Positions 36,985 to 45,256 of a DNA stretch of 64,000 nt are shown in pieces. Position 1 is the stretch's first letter. Every line of letters starts with the position of its first letter. Origin of the DNA: Blautia massiliensis (ex Durand et al. 2017) (GTDB lineage Bacteria; Bacillota; Clostridia; Lachnospirales; Lachnospiraceae); contig NZ_LN913006.1 in NCBI RefSeq assembly GCF_001487165.1, positions 1,239,293 to 1,303,292 on the forward strand. Direction: 5' to 3'. The translations under genes and the position numbers were made by a program. Below the pieces are notes generated by a model. That model worked only from the letters and a program-made list of their open reading frames with translations, searched no databases and was not told the DNA's origin.

Positions 36985-36994
36985 TGAGAACACT
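36983..36994 (+). repeat. 12-bp direct repeat flanking the IS1182-like element, left copy
   Basis: ATTGAGAACACT, repeated exactly at 38550-38561 on the other side of the element; best explained as the target duplication. Confidence 0.8.
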
Positions 36995-37134
36995 AGAGAT
37001 GAGCAAAACACATTAATTCAAAAGTAGGACGTGGCAGTTAGTTTCCATAAAGTTTGAGGTTACGATTTTATGGCATAGCAAAGCTAACGTAAGTCCAAAA
37101 CTTACGAAATCATAAGACTATGAGAAATTTTTAA

Positions 37135-38436
37135 TCAAGCAATTCGTTTTATTGTTTTTAGTTTGCGATAAGACTGACCGGAATGGCTAGTGATTGCGGC
37201 AACGGCAACTGCCAGTAAACTGATATGGGCAAGTGTGTTTAAGTTTGTAACAGACGCTTTATTTCTCACCCACATCCGCTCCTGACCAGTATTTTTAAAA
37301 CGCGAATTATAGCGTTCACATTCTGTGCGGAGTGAATAATTACTTTCAAAATATTTGCTGTCCCTATCAATGGAAAGTCTTAAATCATCAGGAATGGTGA
37401 GATATTTCGTACAGCCACGATGCTTTTTACCATTATAGAAATTTTTGTGGTGGCATGGGCAAACGGTATCTTTACTTGATTTTAGAGGACAACAAAACTT
37501 TTGACGGGTACGACCACAATCGGAAAACTTACCATCCTTCCACATGGCAAGCCCTGCTTCGCAAATGGGATTCCCTTGAGGAAGAAGTTTCGGATTTTTG
37601 GAATTACGTTTGTTTAATGGAATGATACATTCTCCATTGTAAAGATCCTTAACCTGATTGTAGATATTTTTGACATCGTAACCTTTGTCGGCAAGGAATG
37701 TGCAGTCCGTTATTGGTTGAAAGGAATGGGTAGCAGCAAGGATATCTAAAGCGACGGTAGCATCATGAACTTCCGCGGTTGTGGTCATTTCATAAATAGG
37801 AAGACCTGAAATACAGTCTACAAGGACATGATTTTTATAGCCCCAATAGAATTCATATTTTTTCTCGTTCGTTTGATTGGATGCAGTGTGGACGCCGAGT
37901 TTACAATCCGAATCCGCCCTTGGTTGATTTCTGGGTTTAAACTTATTTGAGAGAAAAGATTTCGGATTATTCTGTGAAGTATTTGCAGAGACAGGGGTTG
38001 AATCTAAGCCAATAAAAGAAGTGTCTACAATACCTTCTTTAGAAAGGAATAACACCTGAGTTTTCATGATTTCAGAGAGAACTTTGTTATCGAAATTTTT
38101 CAGGAAGCGATCAAAAGTCCAATAAGAAGGAAGTGGACGAGAAATATCAAAGCCACAAAAATACGCAATCAGAAGATTATTGTGAAGATAATCGACAAGA
38201 TCGGAAATCATGGAGAAGCCTTCGCATTTCATGACAATAAAGGAACAAATCATAGCGTGATTTGAAAAGCCTTTCCTTCCTGTCTTGGGGAATTCCGGAA
38301 CAAAGGATAAATCAAGATTCAAAAAAAGAGAATCATAAAACTTTGCAACTGGTTGTGAAGTGAAAAGACGAATGTCTTTCAAAATTTCTTGACGATAGAT
38401 AACAATCAGCTCCTTTCGGTGAATTGATTTTGACAA
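37135..38436 (-). CDS. IS1182-like DDE transposase
   Basis: 433 residues. N-terminal DUF772-like domain (FSNHAMICSFIVMKCEGFSMISDLVD split over residues 57-84), then a DDE core: GLDSTPVSANTS (first Asp), TFLADKGYD (second Asp) and the late Glu in RTECERYNSRFK. A Cys-rich insert with CCPLK and CPCHH is typical of the IS1182 group. Full length and apparently intact. The open frame starts at TTG 38436, but an AAAGGAG site lies 21-30 bp further in with no normal start codon after it, so the true start is unclear. Translation may be controlled by the inverted repeat at 38401-38465. Confidence 0.85.
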   Translation of the reverse strand: MSKSIHRKELIVIYRQEILKDIRLFTSQPVAKFYDSLFLNLDLSFVPEFPKTGRKGFSNHAMICSFIVMKCEGFSMISDLVDYLHNNLLIAYFCGFDISRPLPSYWTFDRFLKNFDNKVLSEIMKTQVLFLSKEGIVDTSFIGLDSTPVSANTSQNNPKSFLSNKFKPRNQPRADSDCKLGVHTASNQTNEKKYEFYWGYKNHVLVDCISGLPIYEMTTTAEVHDATVALDILAATHSFQPITDCTFLADKGYDVKNIYNQVKDLYNGECIIPLNKRNSKNPKLLPQGNPICEAGLAMWKDGKFSDCGRTRQKFCCPLKSSKDTVCPCHHKNFYNGKKHRGCTKYLTIPDDLRLSIDRDSKYFESNYSLRTECERYNSRFKNTGQERMWVRNKASVTNLNTLAHISLLAVAVAAITSHSGQSYRKLKTIKRIA

Positions 38437-38465
38437 CTTAATTATATCATTTGGAGCTGATTGTT
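38401..38465 (-). promoter_or_regulatory. 13-bp inverted repeat that can sequester the transposase ribosome binding site
   Basis: AACAATCAGCTCC (38401-38413) and GGAGCTGATTGTT (38453-38465) are perfect complements. On the minus strand the downstream arm contains the GGAG of the transposase ribosome binding site. A TATAAT (38441-38446, minus strand) lies between the arms, so native transcripts would lack the upstream arm, while read-through transcripts would fold and hide the site. Confidence 0.5.
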
Positions 38466-38543
38466 GCTATAAATTTGAAGTGATTAATGAGGTTGCCATG
38501 CCTCGCAAACCCGCATAAATACTGAATGTGTGGAGTTTTGCTC

Positions 38544-39134
38544 ATGGCTATTGAGAACACTTTTGAGGAGGTGAACATCATAGACGATATAAAAATCATA
38601 GAGCTTTATTTTGAAAGAAATGAGCGGGCGATTAAGGAAACAGATATAAAATATGGAAAACTTTGTCATAAAATTGCCTATAATGTCCTGAATAATCGCC
38701 AGGATTCGGAAGAGTGTGTAAATACCACTTATTTAGAAGTGTGGAATAGAATCCCACCGACAAGGCCTGCAAAATTTAAAGCCTATATTTCTATAATTGT
38801 CAGAGATATTTCCATAGATAAATTAAGACATCTGACAGCTAAAAAGAGGTCGGCTGATATGGTTATGGCATTGGATGAACTTACAGAGGTACTACCGGAT
38901 GAAAGGCATGCTCCTGGAAGGAACGATGAAGAGATTGGAAAATTGATCCGTATTTTTCTTCGTAAACAAAAAGAAGAGGTTCAGAGGGTGTTTGTTCTAA
39001 AGTATTTTTATTTCGAATCTAACAGGGCTATTGCGGAAAAATATGGTTTTACTGAACGCAAAGTAACGAATATGTTGGCCCGTACCAGAAATAAATTAAA
39101 AAAATATCTGATTGAGGAGGGAATCTACATATGA
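38544..39134 (+). CDS. ECF-type RNA polymerase sigma factor
   Basis: Region 2 (IIELYFERNERAIKETDIKYG, split around residue 20, then NVLNNRQDSEECVNTTYLEVW) and region 4 (VFVLKYFYFESNRAIAEKYG, then TERKVTNMLARTRNKLKKYL) define a sigma-70 family ECF factor. The best ribosome binding site, GAGGAGGTG at 38565-38573, is followed 6 bp later by ATA (38580), where relatives have ATG in a MDD-KIIELYF start. Usable codons are GTG 38571 or ATG 38544/38526; the last two lie in or before IS-derived DNA. The coordinate given is the first ATG inside the IS end. It is coupled to a membrane anti-sigma-like gene by a 4-bp overlap. Confidence 0.8.
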   Translation: MAIENTFEEVNIIDDIKIIELYFERNERAIKETDIKYGKLCHKIAYNVLNNRQDSEECVNTTYLEVWNRIPPTRPAKFKAYISIIVRDISIDKLRHLTAKKRSADMVMALDELTEVLPDERHAPGRNDEEIGKLIRIFLRKQKEEVQRVFVLKYFYFESNRAIAEKYGFTERKVTNMLARTRNKLKKYLIEEGIYI

Positions 39135-40306
39135 ATATACCAAGAATTGTAAATGCTATCGGTTATATTGATGATGACCTTATCACGGCAGCACTGGAAG
39201 ATCCGCCGAGGAAAAGGCATAATCCTATGATCAAATGGATGCCGGTTGCTTCCTGTTTGGTGCTGGTTATGATTGCAAGCATTCTTGTTCCACATTTTTT
39301 TAGGAAAGATGCAGTCATTGAAGATAAATATAAATATCATATTGCTGAAACAGAACGAGCCATAGAATGGCCATGGAAATACAAGACTCCTGCTGAAAAG
39401 TATCCTGTTGTTAAATTTAATGGAAAACAGTTTACTGCGAAAAGTCAGAATTCTATTCATACAGAGGTAATGGGGGAGGTAATTGGCTCCTGTGTGGCAG
39501 AAGGGCTTGATCCTGATACAGGAAAGGCATACACGGAAACATTTGAGGTGCAGAAGATTAAGGGCATATCAGAGGAACTGATGATTGCCGTAGGCAATGA
39601 GGATGGATTTTATGTTTATGCAGTTGATGAGAAGTCGGCTCCAGATACGTTAGGTAAGTTACTGGAACTTTATGAGCTTTCGCAAAACATAGAATTAAAC
39701 TATGTAACAAAATGTGAAGGTTATGAGGAAAAAGGGGAGCTTTTGCTGGATAATGATGAAAAGATCTGGTGGATCCTTTATGGCTGTGGCGATGCAAAGC
39801 TTGATGATACAATTGACTTCTTTGAAAGAGAGAATCGAAGATGTCTGGCTTTTACGGCAACTTCTGAAGCATTGGGTGTCTATAACCGGGGGATCTACAT
39901 TTCTGAGGATGGTTACTTTGCTACCAATATTTTTGATTATGAATATAGTTATTTTATTGGAAAAGAGGCAGCAGGACAGATCATCAGTTATGTACAAAAA
40001 CATTCCACGGAAACAAAGTCCAGTACCAGTCTGCCAACCATATCCGGAACTGTTACAGAAATTGGAAATGGATATATTATGGTTGATGACACCGTTTTAT
40101 GTAAGAAATCAAAAGCAGGAAAGAAATATAAGGTATATACAGATGATATAAAAATAAGAAGATGGATTGAAAGCGGAGAACTTAAAGAAGGGGATCTTGT
40201 AGTTGTTGAATATGAAGGTGAAATTTCCAGTAACTATGAAGTAAAGGGAGCGTATTCCATATTTACAGGAACTCTTGAAGAAAATGGTATTTTAAACCAG
40301 GAATAA
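39131..40306 (+). CDS. Membrane-anchored anti-sigma-like protein
   Basis: 391 residues: a cytoplasmic N-terminus of about 35 residues with YIDDDLITAALED, one membrane helix (about 36-56, WMPVASCLVLVMIASIL) and a large extracellular part. This architecture, directly after and overlapping an ECF sigma gene, is the standard pair in Lachnospiraceae, where the N-terminus holds the sigma factor and the outer part senses a signal. The C-terminal 95 residues look like a beta-rich OB-like domain (TISGTVTEIGNGYIMVDD). No peptidase site seen. Confidence 0.75.
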   Translation: MNIPRIVNAIGYIDDDLITAALEDPPRKRHNPMIKWMPVASCLVLVMIASILVPHFFRKDAVIEDKYKYHIAETERAIEWPWKYKTPAEKYPVVKFNGKQFTAKSQNSIHTEVMGEVIGSCVAEGLDPDTGKAYTETFEVQKIKGISEELMIAVGNEDGFYVYAVDEKSAPDTLGKLLELYELSQNIELNYVTKCEGYEEKGELLLDNDEKIWWILYGCGDAKLDDTIDFFERENRRCLAFTATSEALGVYNRGIYISEDGYFATNIFDYEYSYFIGKEAAGQIISYVQKHSTETKSSTSLPTISGTVTEIGNGYIMVDDTVLCKKSKAGKKYKVYTDDIKIRRWIESGELKEGDLVVVEYEGEISSNYEVKGAYSIFTGTLEENGILNQE

Positions 40307-40334
40307 CAAAAACAGGAAAGAGAAGGTTACAGAT

Positions 40335-42581
40335 GTGAAGATAAAACGAAATTATTTGATAAAGCTTGCACCGGCTGTTTTATTAGTAGTTGGTGCTTAC
40401 TGGCTCCTCGGTTCTGATTTTTTTACATTTCTGACCTGGTGGGAAATGATATGCCTGCTAGGTCTGGTATTTATGCCGGTAACATCCCGTATATTCAGGG
40501 GCTTTGATGATAATGGCTGGATGTTTTCTAAAGTACTGGCAGTCGCTGTATGCGGATATGTGCAGTGGCTGCTGGCCTGTTTAAAAATCACTCCGTTTAC
40601 GGGAATGACCTGTGTTATCATCACGGTTATTTGTTGTCTGGGCAGTATTTTGTATGGAATAAAATGTAAGAACAGAATCACGAATTCTCTTCCCTGGGAA
40701 CAGACAACCCTGGTTTGCCGGGAAGAAATTCTGTTTTTTCTGGTGTTTCTTTTCTGGACATATCTGGCGGGATTTCATCCGGCGGCTCATGGAACGGAAA
40801 AATATATGGATTTTGGTTTTATGCAGTCCATGATGAGAAGTACAACCTTACCAGCCCAGGATATGTGGTTTGCCGGAAAGTCTTTTAATTATTATTACGG
40901 TGGACAGTATCTTGCCGTATTCCTTACGAAGCTGACCGGGACAAGCGTGGAGATCACTTATAATCTGATGAGGACTATGGTCGCCGCTTTTGCCTTTGTT
41001 CTTCCCTTTAGTCTGGTACGCCAGATGCTGAAGGACAAATTAAGGACTGGGAGAAAATGGTCTTTAGATCTTGGTGGTATCCTGGCAGGGATGGCGGTGT
41101 CTATGAGTGGGAATCTCCACTATATTATTTATGGAATCATCCTTAGACTGCTGAAAATAAAAACAGATTACTGGTTTCCAAGCTCTACCCGTTATATTGG
41201 TTTCGATCCGGCTGTAACCGGGGATGAGACGATCCATGAGTTTCCGTCTTATTCGTTTGTACTGGGAGATCTTCATGCTCATGTAATAAATGTCTTTCTG
41301 GTCCTGACGGTACTGGGAATCCTATATTCATGGATGAAGACAAATTCAGGAAAAAGCTGGAGACAGAGAGAAATCGGATTTCTCGGACTGTTTCTGGGAA
41401 TGTTCCTTTTTTCTAATACCTGGGATTTTATGATCTATTACGTTGTGAGTTGCGGAGTATTGCTTTTCGGAAATCTGAAACGTTATTCCTCTGATTCTTT
41501 TATAAGTTCAGCATTGAAATGGAGTGTGATACAGTGGGGGGAACTGCTGGCGGTTGCTTTTCTTGCATCACTTCCGTTTCATTTGACTTTTCAAAATGTG
41601 ATGGTTCAGGGAATCGGAGTAGTAAAAATACATACTGCTTTTTACCAGTTCTGTGTATTATGGGCATTTCCGCTTCTGGTTTGCACGCCATTTGTTATTG
41701 TAGTTCTGAAAAAAATACGAACATTCCCAGATAAAAAGATACGAAGTTTTTTTAGCAATGTAAAGTATCCTGATTTGTATGGGCTGGTTCTTGTACTTTG
41801 TGCTATGGGACTGATCTTTATTCCTGAAATTGTTTATGTACGGGACATTTATGAAAAAACAGCTCCAAGAGCCAATACCATGTTCAAGCTGACTTATCAG
41901 GCATATATCATGTTTGGAATTATGATGGCATATATATTGGTTTCATTTACAGCAACCAGAATAAAAAGATGTAATGGTACTGACAATGCTATAATATGTA
42001 AAGGATTACTGAGGTGTCCAAGATGTCAGACCCTGTCAGGGATCATTGCGATCCTGCTTCTGATTTCAACTTGCGGATACCTGGAAAATGCAATTATTCA
42101 TTGGTTTGGCGGATTCCCGAAAAGAAGTGCATACCAGACACTAAACGCAACGAACTATTTGGAAAATGCTATTCCGGATGATGCCGCTGGAATCCGCTGG
42201 CTGAATGCTAATGTTAATGGACAACCTGTTGTTCTTGAAACCAGTGGTGACAGTTATAAGAATTATGATAACCGTGTTTCAGCAATGACAGGACTGCCAA
42301 CGGTTTTAGGCTGGTATGTGCATGAATGGCTGTGGAGAAATAATCTGGAAGAGGAAAATCAACGAAAAGAAGATGTGCAGACCATATACACTTCAAGCAG
42401 CGCTGAGCAAATAAAAGCCTTGATAGAAAAGTATAAGATTTCCTATTTATTCATCGGCAGTTGTGAAGCTGAGAAGTATGGAGAGATCAATAGCGAATTA
42501 TTAACTTCGCTTGGAAAAGTTGTTTTTCGACAGGGTGAGACGATGATAATTGAGGTTTCCGATGGGGAGAGGGCTGATTGA
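40335..42581 (+). CDS. DUF2298 multi-pass membrane protein
   Basis: 748 residues from GTG 40335 (site AGAAGG). About 12-14 membrane helices. The conserved DUF2298 block is clear: MDFGFMQSMMRSTTLPAQD, then WFAGKSFNYYYGGQ, and EFPSYSFVLGDLHAHV further on. A short CPRC pair (LLRCPRCQTLSG) occurs at about residue 560. DUF2298 proteins resemble GT-C-type glycosyltransferases or polymerases, so a role in cell-envelope glycan assembly is plausible; the substrate is unknown. It lies 28 bp after the anti-sigma gene and may belong to its operon. Confidence 0.75.
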   Translation: MKIKRNYLIKLAPAVLLVVGAYWLLGSDFFTFLTWWEMICLLGLVFMPVTSRIFRGFDDNGWMFSKVLAVAVCGYVQWLLACLKITPFTGMTCVIITVICCLGSILYGIKCKNRITNSLPWEQTTLVCREEILFFLVFLFWTYLAGFHPAAHGTEKYMDFGFMQSMMRSTTLPAQDMWFAGKSFNYYYGGQYLAVFLTKLTGTSVEITYNLMRTMVAAFAFVLPFSLVRQMLKDKLRTGRKWSLDLGGILAGMAVSMSGNLHYIIYGIILRLLKIKTDYWFPSSTRYIGFDPAVTGDETIHEFPSYSFVLGDLHAHVINVFLVLTVLGILYSWMKTNSGKSWRQREIGFLGLFLGMFLFSNTWDFMIYYVVSCGVLLFGNLKRYSSDSFISSALKWSVIQWGELLAVAFLASLPFHLTFQNVMVQGIGVVKIHTAFYQFCVLWAFPLLVCTPFVIVVLKKIRTFPDKKIRSFFSNVKYPDLYGLVLVLCAMGLIFIPEIVYVRDIYEKTAPRANTMFKLTYQAYIMFGIMMAYILVSFTATRIKRCNGTDNAIICKGLLRCPRCQTLSGIIAILLLISTCGYLENAIIHWFGGFPKRSAYQTLNATNYLENAIPDDAAGIRWLNANVNGQPVVLETSGDSYKNYDNRVSAMTGLPTVLGWYVHEWLWRNNLEEENQRKEDVQTIYTSSSAEQIKALIEKYKISYLFIGSCEAEKYGEINSELLTSLGKVVFRQGETMIIEVSDGERAD

Positions 42582-42675
42582 TATAAAAGAGATAAAATTT
42601 TATAAAATGTGTTACCTTATGCAAAAAAATACGATTAATTATATAGATGGCAAATTTTGGCAAAGGAGGTTATGC

Positions 42676-42705
42676 ATGATTGTTTATCAGCCATATAGAA
42701 AATGA
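42676..42705 (+). CDS. Possible 9-residue leader peptide
   Basis: AAAGGAGG followed 6 bp later by ATG and the frame MIVYQPYRK ending at 42705, where the next ribosome binding site AAAGGAG begins. A perfect site on so short a frame suggests translation coupling or a leader; it may also be chance. Confidence 0.3.
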   Translation: MIVYQPYRK

Positions 42706-42720
42706 AAGGAGTCTAATCAT

Positions 42721-42888
42721 ATGAAACATAAGGTAAAGATTATAATACTCAGTGCTTTAGGAGTTTTGCTTGTGGGATCATCGGTGGTATATGCCTACTC
42801 GCAAAAAGGCACTCTGATCTCACAGAAAACGGAGGAGCTGCCTGACGGAAATATTTATGTCGAAGAATTATATGAAATAGACCAGTAA
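42721..42888 (+). CDS. Small secreted peptide
   Basis: 55 residues starting MKHKVKIIILSALGVLLVG with a signal-peptide-like N-terminus (basic start, hydrophobic core, SSVVYAYS cleavage region) and an acidic mature part ending YVEELYEIDQ. Site AAAGGAG is 9 bp upstream. It follows the DUF2298 gene. It may be a small exported peptide or signal. Confidence 0.55.
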   Translation: MKHKVKIIILSALGVLLVGSSVVYAYSQKGTLISQKTEELPDGNIYVEELYEIDQ

Positions 42889-42899
42889 GACAGAAAAAG

Positions 42900-42934
42900 C
42901 GGGGATGGCGTATTGATACGACATCCCCCTTTAT
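42900..42934 (+). terminator. Terminator after the small secreted peptide
   Basis: GGGGATGGCGTAT (42901-42913) pairs with ATACGACATCCCC (42916-42928) with one mismatch, then CTTT. The T-run is short. Confidence 0.6.
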
Positions 42935-42999
42935 GTGGACGGAAGTTGTTAATACTTCTAAAAGTAAGTTAAACAAATGGAAAGTTAACTGAATATGCA

Positions 43000-44133
43000 T
43001 TATATAAGCAAAAATGTTTTTTTCGAAGAACGAATAATGTTAAACTCAATTCGCCATTCAGTGTCGTCTGATACTGGTTTGAAGTGTAAAGCGGAACAAG
43101 CAACATGGAGATTTGCCTGATTGCTGTCGCCACATAAAATTATGGTTGGCTCGTCTGCACCACCGATAACGCCAATACAAGCAAAATCATTTTGTATTTC
43201 AGGAGAAAAGGAATCTGTTGTAGGAGCAATTTCTACAGGTTTATCGCTATCAGCACAATCATGAATCGAAATATCATTGTCCGGTTCAGGAGAAAGTGTA
43301 TAGCTCATAGTGGTAAAATGTGTGGGATAAAACCAAAGGTCAGAGCCCACGCAGTTTTGAGAAAGTGTCTGCTGTTCCAATTTTTGCACAGTTAATATAT
43401 ATTCTATTTCACTGATCGGATGGGAGAAAGCAAACTGGTCACCGGGAGCGTGTATCTTAAAATGCGGTCCAGGTATACGGAATGGTTGTTGCTCCATTGT
43501 AAGCGAAAAAGATTTTATTTCAGGACGGCGTTTACCTGGCCACAGAAATGCCGCCCTAAAAATCATCCATCCATAGGAGATATCCAATTCGTAGTGTTTC
43601 ACCGCCCATTTTGCTTCCAGTTCATTGTTTGTTTCGTCTGATAAGCAGGGATTAAAGACCACCGAACAGCTGTGAGAGGCCTGCATTGTTTTTCCATTTA
43701 ATTTTAAACAAGGAATAATATCAAGGCAAAGAGGGTTGTCTAAATCTATTTGCAGTTGTTGTTCTTGCGTAAAATTTAAACAAGAGTCATTTTCGGGGCT
43801 TAAATCCCACTTTTTCATAAATTCGCGAATATCTTCTGCCGGAGTACACATACAAAAATCCAAGACAAGACCTTTGTTGCAAGAATACACCGCAGGAATA
43901 ATCCAATGATGCCCAGCCCATTCGAATTGCTTATTTAATCGAAGTTCTGTTCCGGCATGGCCTTTTCCTGAAGGCTCCCAGAAGTTTCCGTCAAAATAAA
44001 CCTTCCATTCAGGGATGGGCACTTCTGCATCCGGGTTCATATCAATATCATGTGTATTATCTTCACGGCACTTTGCTCCCACAGAGGAAAGGTCAATTAC
44101 GCTTTGCAAAAATTTCTGAAATATTCTGTTCAT
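43000..44133 (-). CDS. Unknown protein with an IGVIGGADEPT motif
   Basis: 377 residues from ATG 44133 (MNRIFQKFLQSV), preceded by GGAG at 6 bp; a longer frame to 44229 lacks a good site. Rich in aromatic residues (WKVYFDGNFWEPSGKGHAG), no membrane helix or signal peptide. Near the C-terminus it carries CIGVIGGADEPTIILCGD, a version of the IG-IGGADGPT motif that recurs in unrelated clostridial proteins. It is the only non-IS reverse-strand gene in the accessory region. Family not recognised. Confidence 0.55.
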   Translation of the reverse strand: MNRIFQKFLQSVIDLSSVGAKCREDNTHDIDMNPDAEVPIPEWKVYFDGNFWEPSGKGHAGTELRLNKQFEWAGHHWIIPAVYSCNKGLVLDFCMCTPAEDIREFMKKWDLSPENDSCLNFTQEQQLQIDLDNPLCLDIIPCLKLNGKTMQASHSCSVVFNPCLSDETNNELEAKWAVKHYELDISYGWMIFRAAFLWPGKRRPEIKSFSLTMEQQPFRIPGPHFKIHAPGDQFAFSHPISEIEYILTVQKLEQQTLSQNCVGSDLWFYPTHFTTMSYTLSPEPDNDISIHDCADSDKPVEIAPTTDSFSPEIQNDFACIGVIGGADEPTIILCGDSNQANLHVACSALHFKPVSDDTEWRIEFNIIRSSKKTFLLI

Positions 44134-44512
44134 AATGGTCTCCATAATTCTGATTTTCTGAGTTACTTCAATTATGATTAATGATATCATAAAAATGTTT
44201 TGCTTTATATTTTTATTTGTTCTCTTCATTTTGTGTTCCGAAAGGAAATTTTCTACTCATACTATATATCGTAAAAAATTCCGGATGGTAACAAAAACTT
44301 TAAAATTCTTTTAAAGTCAAAAAAGAAGTCCACTATTCAGACAATGGATTTTTTACGTTGATGATTTGTCAAATATATATTACAGGAGAGATCAGCATAT
44401 TATAAGGATTTATCGGCATGCTGGACATGAAAATAGAAGAAAAGTAAAGATGGTAAGTGCACTCAAAAAATGATGTAACAACAAGATATGGTGTTTTATT
44501 TACTGTATTTTA

Positions 44513-44541
44513 TTGACGAATGCAATATATTGTGTTACCAT
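44513..44541 (+). promoter_or_regulatory. Promoter of leader RNA unit 2
   Basis: TTGACG (44513-44518), 17-bp spacer, TACCAT (44536-44541). The spacer contains CAATATATTG, a perfect 10-bp palindrome, within CAATATATTGTGTTA, which differs by one base from the spacer of unit 1 at 7954. The palindrome is a candidate repressor site inside the promoter. Confidence 0.65.
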
Positions 44542-44547
44542 ATAAAT

Positions 44548-44688
44548 GGATTATTTTTTATGTATGGTTTGCCACGCAGCAAAGTTTTTTGTTCCGGATA
44601 TGCTGTTCCGGGAGCAACATTTAGGCGAAGGCCTTTTATCAATAGGAAGACATCAAAAATCAAAAGAAGATTTTTGGTGTCTTTTTTT
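44548..44688 (+). ncRNA. Leader RNA unit 2 (homologous to unit 1)
   Basis: About 140 nt from promoter to terminator. The segment 44591-44646 shares with unit 1, in order, GTTCCGGAT, CCGGGAG, AACATT-AGG, GCC, TTT and AATAGG; differences are short insertions in loops. The first hairpin (TCCGG/CCGGG) and the second (AGGC-GAAG-GCCT) are kept as structure. The terminator ends about 100 nt before the first gene of the second accessory operon, the same arrangement as unit 1. Open frames across this region (for example 44488-44763) cross the hairpins and look accidental. Confidence 0.6.
44648..44688 (+). terminator. Intrinsic terminator of leader RNA unit 2
   Basis: AGACATCAAAAATC (44648-44661) and GATTTTTGGTGTCT (44669-44682) pair over 14 bp with one G-U, followed by seven T. 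Confidence 0.88.
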
Positions 44689-44791
44689 GTTGTCCAAAAA
44701 CGAAATGTGAAGTGTGCAAAAAAACAGGAAGGGAGGAAATGTAAAATAATCCACAAAAGATGAACAGGAAAATCAAAAAAGGAGGCAGAAT

Positions 44792-45211
44792 ATGGGACAG
44801 GCTATATGTATTCGAAAAGATGAAAAACCATTGGGATATGACTGGGAATGTGGACATGAGGAATTATATGTCAGAGTGAATATGTACTACAACGGATCTT
44901 TGTATGTCGGATTATGGCAAAAGCAAGAGGAATGTGAGGAAAAACTGGAATTATTCGGAGATCTTACAATTGGAGTTATGGGATTTCTAAGGCCAGGGCA
45001 GGCAATAATCTCGGATTGCGGAGCAAAAGCAAAGGTTGCGTTTATTGAAAAGTATAAACTCGGAAAAGTTATAGGTAAGAGGAAAATCAATTATGGCAGC
45101 TATTATGTCGTAGAGTTTAATCTTGCACGACTTGCACAGCTCGATCCAGAAGGTACGGAAAGATATCTGCTCGAAAATGGTCTTGATCAAAAAGAATTTA
45201 AAGCAGATTAG
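44792..45211 (+). CDS. Unknown element protein, first gene of second accessory operon
   Basis: 139 residues, start MGQAICIRKDEK behind AAAAGGAGG. It looks like a compact alpha/beta domain (ELYVRVNMYYNGSLYVGLW, then GVMGFLRPGQAIISDCG). I associate this type with small DUF4313-like proteins of integrative elements, with low certainty. Lies downstream of leader RNA unit 2. Confidence 0.55.
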   Translation: MGQAICIRKDEKPLGYDWECGHEELYVRVNMYYNGSLYVGLWQKQEECEEKLELFGDLTIGVMGFLRPGQAIISDCGAKAKVAFIEKYKLGKVIGKRKINYGSYYVVEFNLARLAQLDPEGTERYLLENGLDQKEFKAD

Positions 45212-45256
45212 GGTAAAGAGGTACATTTGAAAACCAGGCAATAAAGGTGGTGCGGC

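Larger units (their letters stand above)
36995..38549 (-). mobile_element. IS1182-like insertion sequence
   Basis: 1555 bp with imperfect terminal inverted repeats: left AGAGATGAGCAAAAC, right (reverse complement) AGCCATGAGCAAAAC. It is flanked by the 12-bp repeat ATTGAGAACACT. It holds one transposase gene on the minus strand. It sits between a TATAAT and the ribosome binding site of the ECF sigma gene, so it separates that gene from its presumed promoter. Confidence 0.85.

Noticed and set aside
44488-44763. 91-codon forward frame upstream of the second accessory operon
   Set aside because: It runs through the promoter -35, the conserved leader RNA core and the terminator hairpin of unit 2, and has no ribosome binding site.
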